NCBI RefSeq assembly: GCF_014205255.1
Contig: NZ_JACHNE010000001.1
Coordinates: 7,626,001-7,690,000 of the forward strand
DNA from: Streptomyces caelestis
Lineage (GTDB): Bacteria; Actinomycetota; Actinomycetes; Streptomycetales; Streptomycetaceae
Length of the DNA stretch: 64,000 nt
Reading direction: 5' to 3'
The notes below the pieces were generated by a model. The model was not told the origin of the DNA. It did no database searches and saw only the letters and a program-made list of their open reading frames with translations. The translations under genes and the position numbers were made by a program. Below, piece after piece: positions 23,820 to 31,745 of this stretch (within the stretch, counting starts at the first letter, position 1; each line of letters begins with the position of its first letter).

Positions 23820-25061
23820 TCAACGTTCGAGGACGAGGGCGAGTCCTTGGCCCACCCCGATACAAAGCGTGGCGACACCCACTCCGCTGCCACGCCGGGC
23901 CAGCTGATGGGCAACCGTGCCGGCGAGCCGAGCCCCGGACGCACCCAGCGGATGCCCGAGAGCGATCGCACCACCCTGCGGATTGAGAAGCGCGGGATCG
24001 AACTCGGGCCACTCGGCCACACACCCCAGCACCTGCGCGGCGAAGGCCTCGTTCAGCTCCAGCACGGACAGGTCGTCGAAGCCCTTGCCGGTCTTGGCCA
24101 GCGCCCGGTTGACCGCCTCCACGGGCGCCAGCCCGAAGTAGTGCGGGTCGGTCGCGGAGACGCCGGTGGCGGACACCCGGGCCAGCGGCTCGCGCCCCGT
24201 GGCCTTCAGCCCCTCCTCGTCGACGAGCAGCAGCGCCGCCGCACCGTCGTTCAGCGGCGACGCGTTGCCCGCCGTCACCGTGCCTCCCCCAGCCTCCGGC
24301 CGGGGGGACCCCCATCTCGCTTCGCTCGCCTTACGGAACGACGGCTTCAGCTTGGCCATCGCCGCCAGGGAGGCGTCCGCACGGACACTCTCGTCGGCGG
24401 CGAAGACGACCGGGTCGCCCTTGCGCTGCGGAATCGTCACGGGCGCCAGCTCGGCATCGAACACACCGGCCCGCTGGGCCTGTGCGGCCTTCTCATGGGA
24501 GGCCAGCGCGAACTCGTCCTGCTGCTCCCGGCCGATCTTGTGCTTGTCGGCGATGAGTTCCGCGCTCTCGCCCAGCGGAATCGTCCACTGCGGCTCCATC
24601 CGCGGGTTGACCATGCGCCAGCCGAGGGTCGTGGAGTACAGCTCGGTGTGCCCGGCGGGGAAGGGCTTGTCGTTCTTCGGCAGGACGTACGGCGCCCGGG
24701 TCATCGATTCGACCCCGCCGGCCAGCGCGATCGAGGCGTCGCCGACGGCGATGGCGCGGGCCGCCTGGATGACGGCCTCCAGGCCGGACGCGCACAGCCG
24801 GTTGACGGTCACGCCCGGTACGGAGGTGGGCAGGCCCGCGAGCAGGGCGGCCATCCGGCCGACGTTGCGGTTCTCCTCGCCGGCGCCGTTGGCGTTGCCG
24901 AAGTACACGTCCTCGATCCGCGCCGGGTCCAACCGCGGCGTTCGGGCGAGGAGTTCGCGGACGGCGTGCGCGGCCAGGTCGTCCGGGCGCACGCCGGCCA
25001 GTGCGCCGTTGTAGCGGCCGATCGGCGTGCGGACCGCGTCGACGATGTAGACGTCCTTCAC
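23820..25061 (-). CDS. pcaF: 3-oxoadipyl-CoA thiolase with an in-frame repeat insertion
   Basis: This 413-residue thiolase cleaves 3-oxoadipyl-CoA to succinyl-CoA and acetyl-CoA. The active-site Cys90 (NRLCASGLEA), the ELNEAFAAQ segment, GGAIALGHPLGASGAR and CIGVGQG are all present. Between SFRK and GTVTAGNASPLNDGAA, about 15 extra residues (ASEARWGSPRPEAGG) are encoded by an interspersed repeat at 24282-24330. They lie in a surface loop just before a conserved motif. All catalytic residues are intact, so the enzyme may still work. The GTG start overlaps the pcaJ stop. Confidence 0.92.
   Translation of the reverse strand: MKDVYIVDAVRTPIGRYNGALAGVRPDDLAAHAVRELLARTPRLDPARIEDVYFGNANGAGEENRNVGRMAALLAGLPTSVPGVTVNRLCASGLEAVIQAARAIAVGDASIALAGGVESMTRAPYVLPKNDKPFPAGHTELYSTTLGWRMVNPRMEPQWTIPLGESAELIADKHKIGREQQDEFALASHEKAAQAQRAGVFDAELAPVTIPQRKGDPVVFAADESVRADASLAAMAKLKPSFRKASEARWGSPRPEAGGGTVTAGNASPLNDGAAALLLVDEEGLKATGREPLARVSATGVSATDPHYFGLAPVEAVNRALAKTGKGFDDLSVLELNEAFAAQVLGCVAEWPEFDPALLNPQGGAIALGHPLGASGARLAGTVAHQLARRGSGVGVATLCIGVGQGLALVLER
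24282..24330. repeat. Short interspersed repeat inside pcaF
   Basis: About 48 bp, with GGGGGGACCCCCATCTCG followed by CTTCGCTCGCC. It is identical over 29 bp, in inverse orientation, to the element at 13063-13109. Its arm CCTCCCCCAGCC carries a purine/pyrimidine-rich hairpin. Its length is a multiple of three, so pcaF stays open. Confidence 0.8.
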
Positions 25062-25702
25062 TTCACGCCCTCCGGCACGGTCACTGCGGCATCCGTCTTG
25101 GCGACGATCTCGGCGGCGGTCACGCCCGGCGCGGTCTCGACCAGGACGAGCCCGTCGTCGGTGACGTCGAGGACGCCGAGGTCGGTGATGATCCGGTTCA
25201 CGCACCCCTTGCCGGTCAGCGGCAGGGCGCACTCGGTGAGGATCTTCGGGGAGCCGTCCTTGGCGGTGTGCGTCATGACGACGATGACCGTACGGGCGCC
25301 GTGCACCAGGTCCATCGCCCCGCCGATCCCGGTGATCAGCTTGCCGGGGATCGCCCAGTTGGCCAGGTCCCCCCGCTCGGACACCTGCATGGCGCCGAGC
25401 ACGGCCACGTCGATGTGCCCGCCCCGGATCATCGAGAACGACAGCGCCGAGTCGAAGAAGGACGCGCCCGGCAGGACCGTCACGGTCTCCTTCCCGGCGT
25501 TGATCAGGTCCGGGTCGACGGCGTCCTCGGTGGGGTAGGGGCCCGTGCCCAGGATGCCGTTCTCCGATTCGAGGACGACCTCGACGCCCTCGGGGAGGTA
25601 GTTGGGGATGAGCGTGGGCAGGCCGATACCGAGATTGACGTACTGGCCGTCCCGCAGCTCCAGCGCCGCCCGGGCGGCCATCTCCTCGCGACTCCAGGCC
25701 AT
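25058..25702 (-). CDS. pcaJ: 3-oxoadipate CoA-transferase subunit B
   Basis: This 214-residue beta subunit has the family motif LGIGLPTLIPNYLP and the active-site glutamate in VLESENGILGTGPYP near residue 50. With PcaI it transfers CoA from succinyl-CoA to 3-oxoadipate. The ATG overlaps the pcaI stop (ATGA). Confidence 0.93.
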   Translation of the reverse strand: MAWSREEMAARAALELRDGQYVNLGIGLPTLIPNYLPEGVEVVLESENGILGTGPYPTEDAVDPDLINAGKETVTVLPGASFFDSALSFSMIRGGHIDVAVLGAMQVSERGDLANWAIPGKLITGIGGAMDLVHGARTVIVVMTHTAKDGSPKILTECALPLTGKGCVNRIITDLGVLDVTDDGLVLVETAPGVTAAEIVAKTDAAVTVPEGVK

Positions 25703-26457
25703 CAGGACCTCACCGTCCGCTGCTCGATCTTCTTGTCCGCCGCCTGCTCAGGGGTGAGCGCGAGCACCCGCTGCACGAAGATCCCCGGCAGATGCACCGC
25801 GTCCGGGTCGATCTGGCCGGGCTCCACCAGCTCCTCCACCTCGGCGATCGTGACCCGCCCGGCCATCGCGGCCAGCGGGTTGAAGTTCCGGGCGGACTTG
25901 CTGAAGACCAGGTTGCCGTGCCGGTCGCCCTTCGCGGCCCGGACCAGGGCGAAGTCGGTCCGGATGCCCCGCTCCAGCACGTACTCCGTCCCGTCGAACT
26001 CCCGGACCTCCTTCGCCGGCGAGGCCACCGCGACACCCCCGGAGCCGTCGTAGCGCCACGGGAGCCCGCCCTCGGCGACCTGCGTGCCCACCCCGGCCGG
26101 GGTGTAGAAGGCGGGGATCCCGGCGCCGCCGGCCCGCAGCCGCTCGGCCAGCGTGCCCTGCGGGATCAGCTCGACCTCCAGCTCACCGGCCAGGTACTGC
26201 CGGGCGAACTCCTTGTTGGCGCCGATGTAGGAGCCCGTCACCCGGGCGATCCGGCCGGCGGCCAGCAGGACCGCCAGGCCCGACTCCATCGCCCCGCAGT
26301 TGTTGGAGACCACCGACAACTCGGCCACCCCGCGCTCGTACAGCGCCCCGATGAGCACGTTCGGCACACCGCTCAGCCCGAAACCGCCCACCGCGAGCGA
26401 CGCGCCGTCCGGGACGTCGGCCACCGCCTCCAGGGCTGTGGCGACCACCTTGTCCAT
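25702..26457 (-). CDS. pcaI: 3-oxoadipate CoA-transferase subunit A
   Basis: This 251-residue alpha subunit has the typical GASLAVGGFGLSGVPNVLIGAL glycine-rich region near residue 18 (a CoA-binding signature) and SNNCGAMESGL near residue 52. It is the first gene of the pcaIJFHGBL operon, directly divergent from the MarR gene pcaV. Confidence 0.93.
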   Translation of the reverse strand: MDKVVATALEAVADVPDGASLAVGGFGLSGVPNVLIGALYERGVAELSVVSNNCGAMESGLAVLLAAGRIARVTGSYIGANKEFARQYLAGELEVELIPQGTLAERLRAGGAGIPAFYTPAGVGTQVAEGGLPWRYDGSGGVAVASPAKEVREFDGTEYVLERGIRTDFALVRAAKGDRHGNLVFSKSARNFNPLAAMAGRVTIAEVEELVEPGQIDPDAVHLPGIFVQRVLALTPEQAADKKIEQRTVRS

Positions 26458-26489
26458 CCGAGAAGCCCCATCTCTTCCGAGCGTCCCGA

Positions 26490-26504
26490 CCTGATTTAGT
26501 CAGG
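26490..26504. promoter_or_regulatory. PcaV operator candidate
   Basis: CCTGA-TTTAG-TCAGG is a 5-bp-arm dyad 33 bp upstream of pcaI. A second distant pair, GAGTATT (26510-26516) and AATACTC (26571-26577), lies in the same intergenic region. MarR-type PcaV binds between pcaV and pcaI in S. coelicolor. The exact sites here are inferred. Confidence 0.45.
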
Positions 26505-26664
26505 GCACTGAGTATTTCTGCGAAGCTCCCCTCACGCTGCCACCGGGACAGCGGGGCGTCAAGAGCTCGGAATACTCGCGCCTGAACCCTTGTGCGGACG
26601 GCAGACAGTCCAGGAGCGGCCGGGTATTGTTCAGTGCACCGACGAAAACGAGCAAGGGGTGCAC

Positions 26665-27129
26665 ATGGCGGCGGCGGACCTCACCACCCACCCCGGGCAC
26701 CTGGCCCGGCGGCTCCAGCAGGCGCACTATCTGCTGTGGAACGCGATGGTCTCCGAGGAGATCACCTCGCCCCAGTACGCGGTCCTCAACACGCTCGTCG
26801 CCGAGCCGGGCCTGGACCAGCGCACGGTGGGGGAGCGGGTGGGGCTCGACCGGTCGACCATCGCCGAGGTGATCAGCCGGCTCAGCCGGCGCGGACTCCT
26901 GGACAAGGTCCGCGACCCGGAGGACGGCCGCCGTTTCCTGCTGCGGCTCACGGATGAGGGTGTGCGCACCCACCGCAAGCTGACCGTGCGCACCGCCCGG
27001 ATGAACCAGGTGTTCCTCGCCCCGCTGACCGCCGAGGAGCGGACGGTCTTCATCGACCTCATCCGGCGTGTCGCGGACGCGGCCGAGGGGCTGCGCAACC
27101 CGGGGGAGTCCCTGGTGGCGCCCCGCTGA
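26665..27129 (+). CDS. pcaV: MarR-family regulator of the pca operon
   Basis: This 154-residue MarR protein has a winged helix at residues 35-100 (LNTLVAEPGLDQRTVGERVG, then LDRSTIAEVISRLSRRGLLD and the wing DPEDGRRFLLRLTDEG). Its position divergent to pcaI and its sequence match the PcaV regulator studied in S. coelicolor, which is released from DNA by protocatechuate. The start at the ATG 26665 follows AAGGGG. The GTG two codons upstream is an alternative. Confidence 0.9.
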   Translation: MAAADLTTHPGHLARRLQQAHYLLWNAMVSEEITSPQYAVLNTLVAEPGLDQRTVGERVGLDRSTIAEVISRLSRRGLLDKVRDPEDGRRFLLRLTDEGVRTHRKLTVRTARMNQVFLAPLTAEERTVFIDLIRRVADAAEGLRNPGESLVAPR

Positions 27130-27146
27130 CGGGTGTGGCCCGCAGG

Positions 27147-28151
27147 TCAGGACGCCTTGGCGTACACCACCCACACCTGGCCCTTCGCGAAATTCACCGG
27201 TGTGCCGTCGCCGGTGGTGAACGCCGTGCCGTCCGTGGCGTCCGCGCGCTTCCAGTTCACGGCGTGGGCCCGCCCGTCGCGCAGCACCGTGGCCTTCCCG
27301 GAGCCCACCGTCTCGGTGTACGGCGTGTTGTTGCCGAGGAAGTCGCGGAAGGCGGACTCGCGCACCTTCACGTACTGCACGACGACCGTGGCGGCCGCCA
27401 TCCGCTTCCCGTCGGCCGTCGTGGCGGGTGCGCCGTCCATGCCGACCAGCCAGCGGTCCCGGGAGTCCGACCAGGTGAAGGTGAAACGGGCCGCCGGGTA
27501 GCGCACCGTCTGCGAAGTCGTCGCCGTGCCGCCGGACGGGGCGGTGCCGTAGCGGAAGCCGGTGGTCAGGGCGGCCTGTCCGGGTGCTTCGGGTATGAGC
27601 CGCTCGGGCCGCAGATAGAGGTTGTGCGGGGCGGGCTTGCCGGAGCCGCGGGAGTAGGCGTCGGGGGCGCTGCCCGGCGTCTCCGCCCGCAGCGGGGCTC
27701 TGTCGATCAGCGGCAGGAGCTTCTTCTGCGCGCCGGAGAAGGCGAGCGTGGGCCGGTCGAACTGGCGCAGCAGCTCCAGATCCGACTCGCGCGCGCTGCG
27801 TACCGGACCGACCGTCTTCGGCAACTGCGTCGCGTACACCGCCATCAGCCGGCTCAGCCCGCCCTCGACCTGCTCCGCGTACACCACGTCCGCGGCGTCG
27901 ACGCCCGTGTGCGGCCGGGCCGCGGCGGCGTTGTCGAGCTTGACGGCGAGCACGGAGGCGCCGGTCGCCGACGGTGATGTCCCCTGCTCCGACTCCCTGG
28001 CGGACCTCCGTCCGTCGTCGCCGGGACCGCCCCCGCCGGTGCAGCCCGCCGTCAGGGCGGCCGTCACCGTGGCGGCCAGCAGCGCCGCTGTCGTCGCGGC
28101 GTGCCGTCCGCGCGTCCCTCGTTGCCTGCCCACCGTCGCCACCGGCCTCAT
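27147..28151 (-). CDS. DUF3048 (YerB-like) lipoprotein
   Basis: This 334-residue secreted lipoprotein has an LTAGC lipobox near residue 34. DUF3048 N-terminal features include AARPHTGVDAADVVYAEQVE, GGLSRLMAVY and VGPVRSARESDLELL, and the second domain ends VNFAKGQVWVVYAK. The function is unknown in the family. A cell-surface role is likely. The start ATG 28151 has a poor ribosome site, so a GTG a few codons later is possible. It is convergent with pcaV. Confidence 0.85.
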   Translation of the reverse strand: MRPVATVGRQRGTRGRHAATTAALLAATVTAALTAGCTGGGGPGDDGRRSARESEQGTSPSATGASVLAVKLDNAAAARPHTGVDAADVVYAEQVEGGLSRLMAVYATQLPKTVGPVRSARESDLELLRQFDRPTLAFSGAQKKLLPLIDRAPLRAETPGSAPDAYSRGSGKPAPHNLYLRPERLIPEAPGQAALTTGFRYGTAPSGGTATTSQTVRYPAARFTFTWSDSRDRWLVGMDGAPATTADGKRMAAATVVVQYVKVRESAFRDFLGNNTPYTETVGSGKATVLRDGRAHAVNWKRADATDGTAFTTGDGTPVNFAKGQVWVVYAKAS

Positions 28152-28341
28152 GTCATCGACGTGTCTCGATTGTGCGCTTATATGTATACCGATGGCCATA
28201 CCAGATCGTTTTTGATGGAGGGTCCCTGCTTCGTCCGCCGATCGGCTCACGCCGATCGGCTCAAGGTTCAGCGCGGGACGCCCGGGTACCCGGCCCTCGC
28301 CGGACCACCGACGCGCAAGCTGACGGAGGGAGCGCGAGGCG

Positions 28342-29532
28342 ATGAGGGCAGTGACCTGGCAGGGCAAGCGTGACGTCCGGGTGGAGAACGTGCCCGATCC
28401 GGAGATCCAAGAGCCGACGGACGCGGTCATCCGCGTCACCTCCACCGGGCTCTGCGGATCCGACCTGCACCTGTACGAAGTGCTCACGCCGTTCATGACC
28501 CCCGGCGACATCCTCGGCCACGAACCCATCGGCATCGTCGAGGAGGTCGGCGCCGGCGTCCCCGACCTCCAGGCCGGGGACCGGGTCGTGGTGCCGTTCC
28601 AGATCGCCTGCGGCAACTGCTGGATGTGCCTCACCGGCCTGCCCACCCAGTGCGAGACCACCCAGGTGCACAGCGAGGGTATGGGCGCCGCCCTGTTCGG
28701 CTACACCCGTCTGTACGGCGCGGTACCGGGCGCCCAGGCCGAGTACCTGCGCGTCCCGCAGGCGCAGTACGGCCCGATCAAGGTGCCGGAAGGCCCGCCC
28801 GACGACCGTTTCGTCTACCTCTCCGACGTCCTGCCCACCGCCTGGCAGGCGGTCGCCTACGCCGACGTCCCGCAGGGCGGCAGCATCGCCGTGCTCGGCC
28901 TCGGGCCCATCGGCGACATGGCCTGCCGCGTCGCCCAGGTCAAGGGCGCCGGGCGGGTGTTCGGCGTGGACCTGGTCCCGGAGCGGCTGGACCGGGCGCG
29001 CTCGCGCGGTGTGGAGACGTACGACCTCAGGTCCTTCGACAACGAGAAGGAACTCGTCGCCGCGATCCGCGACGAGACCGACGGCCGCGGTCCCGACGCC
29101 GTGATCGACGCGGTCGGCACCGAGGCCCACGGCAGCGCGGCGGCCAAGCTCGCCCAGCAGGCCTCGGCGATGCTGCCCCGCAAGCTGGGCGGCCCGCTCG
29201 CCGAACGCTTCAGCGTCGACCGCCTCGCCGCCCTCTACACCGCCATCGACCTGGTCCGGCGCGGCGGCACCATCTCGCTGTCCGGCGTGTACGGCGGCAT
29301 GGCCGACCCGCTGCCGATGCTCACCCTGTTCGACAAGCAGATCCAGATGCGGATGGGCCAGGCCAACGTCCGCCGCTGGACCGACGACATCATCCCGTAC
29401 CTGACCGACGAGGACCCGCTCGGCGTCGAGGACTTCGCCACCCACCGGGTGCCGCTGTCTCAGGCCCCGCACGCGTACGAGATGTTCCAGCGCAAGCAGG
29501 ACGGCGCGGTCAAGGTGCTGATGCAGCCCTGA
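28342..29532 (+). CDS. Zinc-dependent alcohol dehydrogenase, formaldehyde-dehydrogenase-like
   Basis: This 396-residue medium-chain dehydrogenase has the catalytic zinc residues Cys in GLCGSDLH near residue 38 and GHEPIG near 60. A structural zinc loop has four Cys (CGNCWMCLTG, then TQC), and the cofactor motif is GLGPIGDMA near 188. The large C-terminal region with YTAIDLVRRGGTISLSGVYG is typical of the glutathione-independent formaldehyde dehydrogenase group. It could oxidise formaldehyde released by the vanAB-like demethylase. The link is inferred from the shared window, not from an operon. Confidence 0.85.
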   Translation: MRAVTWQGKRDVRVENVPDPEIQEPTDAVIRVTSTGLCGSDLHLYEVLTPFMTPGDILGHEPIGIVEEVGAGVPDLQAGDRVVVPFQIACGNCWMCLTGLPTQCETTQVHSEGMGAALFGYTRLYGAVPGAQAEYLRVPQAQYGPIKVPEGPPDDRFVYLSDVLPTAWQAVAYADVPQGGSIAVLGLGPIGDMACRVAQVKGAGRVFGVDLVPERLDRARSRGVETYDLRSFDNEKELVAAIRDETDGRGPDAVIDAVGTEAHGSAAAKLAQQASAMLPRKLGGPLAERFSVDRLAALYTAIDLVRRGGTISLSGVYGGMADPLPMLTLFDKQIQMRMGQANVRRWTDDIIPYLTDEDPLGVEDFATHRVPLSQAPHAYEMFQRKQDGAVKVLMQP

Positions 29533-29574
29533 GTCCCTCAGCGGCCTCTGAGTCGTCGAGCAGCCCCTGAGTCT

Positions 29575-30639
29575 TCAGGGCCCGAAGATCTCCGCCAGGT
29601 CGTAGCGGACCGGCTCCTGAAGCTGCGCGTACGTGCAGCTCTCCGCAGTCCGGTCCGGGCGCCAGCGGCGGAAACGGGCGGTGTGCCGGAAGCGCTGCCC
29701 GTTCTCCATGTGGTCGTACGCCACCTCGGCCACCCGCTCCGGCCTCAGTGGCACCCACGACAGGTCCTTGCGGCCCGACCAGCGGCTCGGCGCCCCGGGC
29801 AGCCGCGCCTTCTCGTGCGCGGCCTCGTCGGACCAGGCCGCCCACGGATGCCCCTGGACGTCGTCCATGCGCAGCGGCTCCAGCTCCGCCACCAGCTCGG
29901 CGCGCCGTTTCATCGGGAACGCGGCGGAAACGCCCACGTGCTGGAGGGTGCCCCGGTCGTCATACAGGCCGAGCAGCAGCGACCCCACCACGGGGCCGCT
30001 CTTGTGCAGGCGGTACCCGGCGACGACCACGTCCGCCGTCCGCTCGTGCTTGATCTTGAACATGGCGCGCTCGTCCGGTCGGTAGCGCACGGTCAGCGGC
30101 TTGGCGATGACCCCGTCCAGACCCGCCCCCTCGTACTGCTCGAACCAGCTGCGCGCCACCTCGATGTCGGTGGTCGCCGGAGCCAGGTGCACCGGCGCCG
30201 TCACCTCCGACAGCTCCCTGGTCAGCAGCTCCCGCCGACCGGTCAGCGGGACGTCCATCAGCGATTCGTCCCCCAGCGCCAGCAGGTCGAAGGCGACGAA
30301 CGAGGCCGGTGTCCGCTCGGCCAGCATCCGCACCCGCGAGTCCGCCGGGTGGATCCGCTCCGTCAGCGCGTCGAAGTCCAGTCGCCCCTCCCGTGCGATC
30401 ACGATCTCCCCGTCCACCACCGAGCGCCCCGGCAACCGCTCCCGCACGGCCGTCACCAGCTCGGGAAAATACCTGGTCAACGGCTTGCCGGTACGGCTGC
30501 CGAGCTCGACCTCGTCCCCGTCGCGGAAGACGATCGCCCGGAACCCGTCCCACTTCGCCTCGTACTGCATGCCCGCCGGGATCGCCGCCACGGACTTGGC
30601 GAGCATCGGCAGCACAGGGGGCATCACCGGCAGATCCAT
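29575..30639 (-). CDS. ligC: ATP-dependent DNA ligase, LigC type
   Basis: This 354-residue ligase has the adenylated lysine at Lys29 in KWDGFRA, motif III FVAFDLLALGDE, motif IV GLDGVIAKP and motif V FKIKHERTADVVV. An OB-fold C-terminus follows. It lacks the extra domains of LigD. It is divergent from the primase-polymerase gene, so the pair forms a split NHEJ-like or backup repair set. No Ku gene is in the window. Confidence 0.9.
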   Translation of the reverse strand: MDLPVMPPVLPMLAKSVAAIPAGMQYEAKWDGFRAIVFRDGDEVELGSRTGKPLTRYFPELVTAVRERLPGRSVVDGEIVIAREGRLDFDALTERIHPADSRVRMLAERTPASFVAFDLLALGDESLMDVPLTGRRELLTRELSEVTAPVHLAPATTDIEVARSWFEQYEGAGLDGVIAKPLTVRYRPDERAMFKIKHERTADVVVAGYRLHKSGPVVGSLLLGLYDDRGTLQHVGVSAAFPMKRRAELVAELEPLRMDDVQGHPWAAWSDEAAHEKARLPGAPSRWSGRKDLSWVPLRPERVAEVAYDHMENGQRFRHTARFRRWRPDRTAESCTYAQLQEPVRYDLAEIFGP

Positions 30640-30713
30640 GGTCTGATTCTGCGCCCATACGTCAGAGAACGCCCGATGTGCGAGGTATGCGGGGTACGCC
30701 TACCGTGGCTCGC

Positions 30714-31742
30714 ATGGGTGACGCGGTGGAACTGGAGGTCGGCGGCCGGACGGTACGGCTGTCCAGCCCGGACAAGGTCTTCTTCCCCGAGCGCGGTTTC
30801 ACCAAGCTGGACCTCGCCCGCTACTACCTGGCCGTCGGCCCCGGCATCCTGCGTGCCCTGCGCGACCGGCCCACCACCCTGGAGCGCTACCCCGAGGGCG
30901 TGACCGGCGAGAACTTCTTCCAGAAACGGGCCCCGAAGAACATGCCCGACTGGATCCCGACCGCGCACATCACCTTCCCCAGCGGCCGCAGCGCCGACGA
31001 GATGTGCCCCACCGAGGTCGGTGCCGTGGTGTGGGCCGCCCAGTTCGGCACCCTCACCTTCCACCCCTGGCCGGTACGCCGCGACGACGTCGACCGCCCG
31101 GACGAACTCCGCATCGACCTCGACCCGCAGCCCGGCACCGACTACGCGGACGCCGTCCGCGCCGCCCACGAACTCCGTGCCGTACTCGACGAGTTCGGCG
31201 GACTGCGCGGCTTCCCCAAGACCTCCGGCGGCCGGGGCCTGCACGTCTTCGTGCCCATCGAACCCCGCTGGACCTTCACCCAGGTCAGGCGCGCCGCCAT
31301 CGCCGTCGGCCGGGAGATGGAGCGGCGGATGCCGGAGCAGGTGACCATCAAGTGGTGGAAGGAGGAGCGGGGCAAGCGCATCTTCCTGGACTACAACCAG
31401 ACGGCCCGCGACCGCACGATCGCCTCCGCCTACTCCGTACGCCCCCGCCCGCACGCCCCGGTCTCCGCGCCCCTGCGCTGGGACGAGGTGGGGGTCGCGC
31501 ACCCCCAGGACTTCGACCTCGCGACCATGCCCGCGCGCTTCGCCGAACTCGGCGACGTGCACGCGGACATGGACGACCACCGCTACTCCCTGGAGGCCCT
31601 CCTCGACCTCGCCCGCCGCGACGAACACGACCACGGGCTGGGCGACCTGCCGTACCCGCCCGAGTATCCGAAGATGCCGGGGGAACCGAGGCGGGTGCAG
31701 CCGAGCAGGGCCCGCAAGGAGAAGCCTCCCGCGGCGTCTTGA
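30714..31742 (+). CDS. LigD-type primase-polymerase (stand-alone)
   Basis: This 342-residue archaeo-eukaryotic primase-like polymerase has the metal-binding DLDPQPGTDY near residue 125 and SGGRGLHVFVPI near residue 170. A KERG-KRIFLDYNQ segment follows near 225. It corresponds to the polymerase domain of LigD, encoded here as a separate protein. The ATG lacks a ribosome site, and TACCGT lies 8 bp upstream, so the transcript is probably leaderless. It is divergent from ligC. Confidence 0.9.
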   Translation: MGDAVELEVGGRTVRLSSPDKVFFPERGFTKLDLARYYLAVGPGILRALRDRPTTLERYPEGVTGENFFQKRAPKNMPDWIPTAHITFPSGRSADEMCPTEVGAVVWAAQFGTLTFHPWPVRRDDVDRPDELRIDLDPQPGTDYADAVRAAHELRAVLDEFGGLRGFPKTSGGRGLHVFVPIEPRWTFTQVRRAAIAVGREMERRMPEQVTIKWWKEERGKRIFLDYNQTARDRTIASAYSVRPRPHAPVSAPLRWDEVGVAHPQDFDLATMPARFAELGDVHADMDDHRYSLEALLDLARRDEHDHGLGDLPYPPEYPKMPGEPRRVQPSRARKEKPPAAS

Positions 31743-31745
31743 CCT

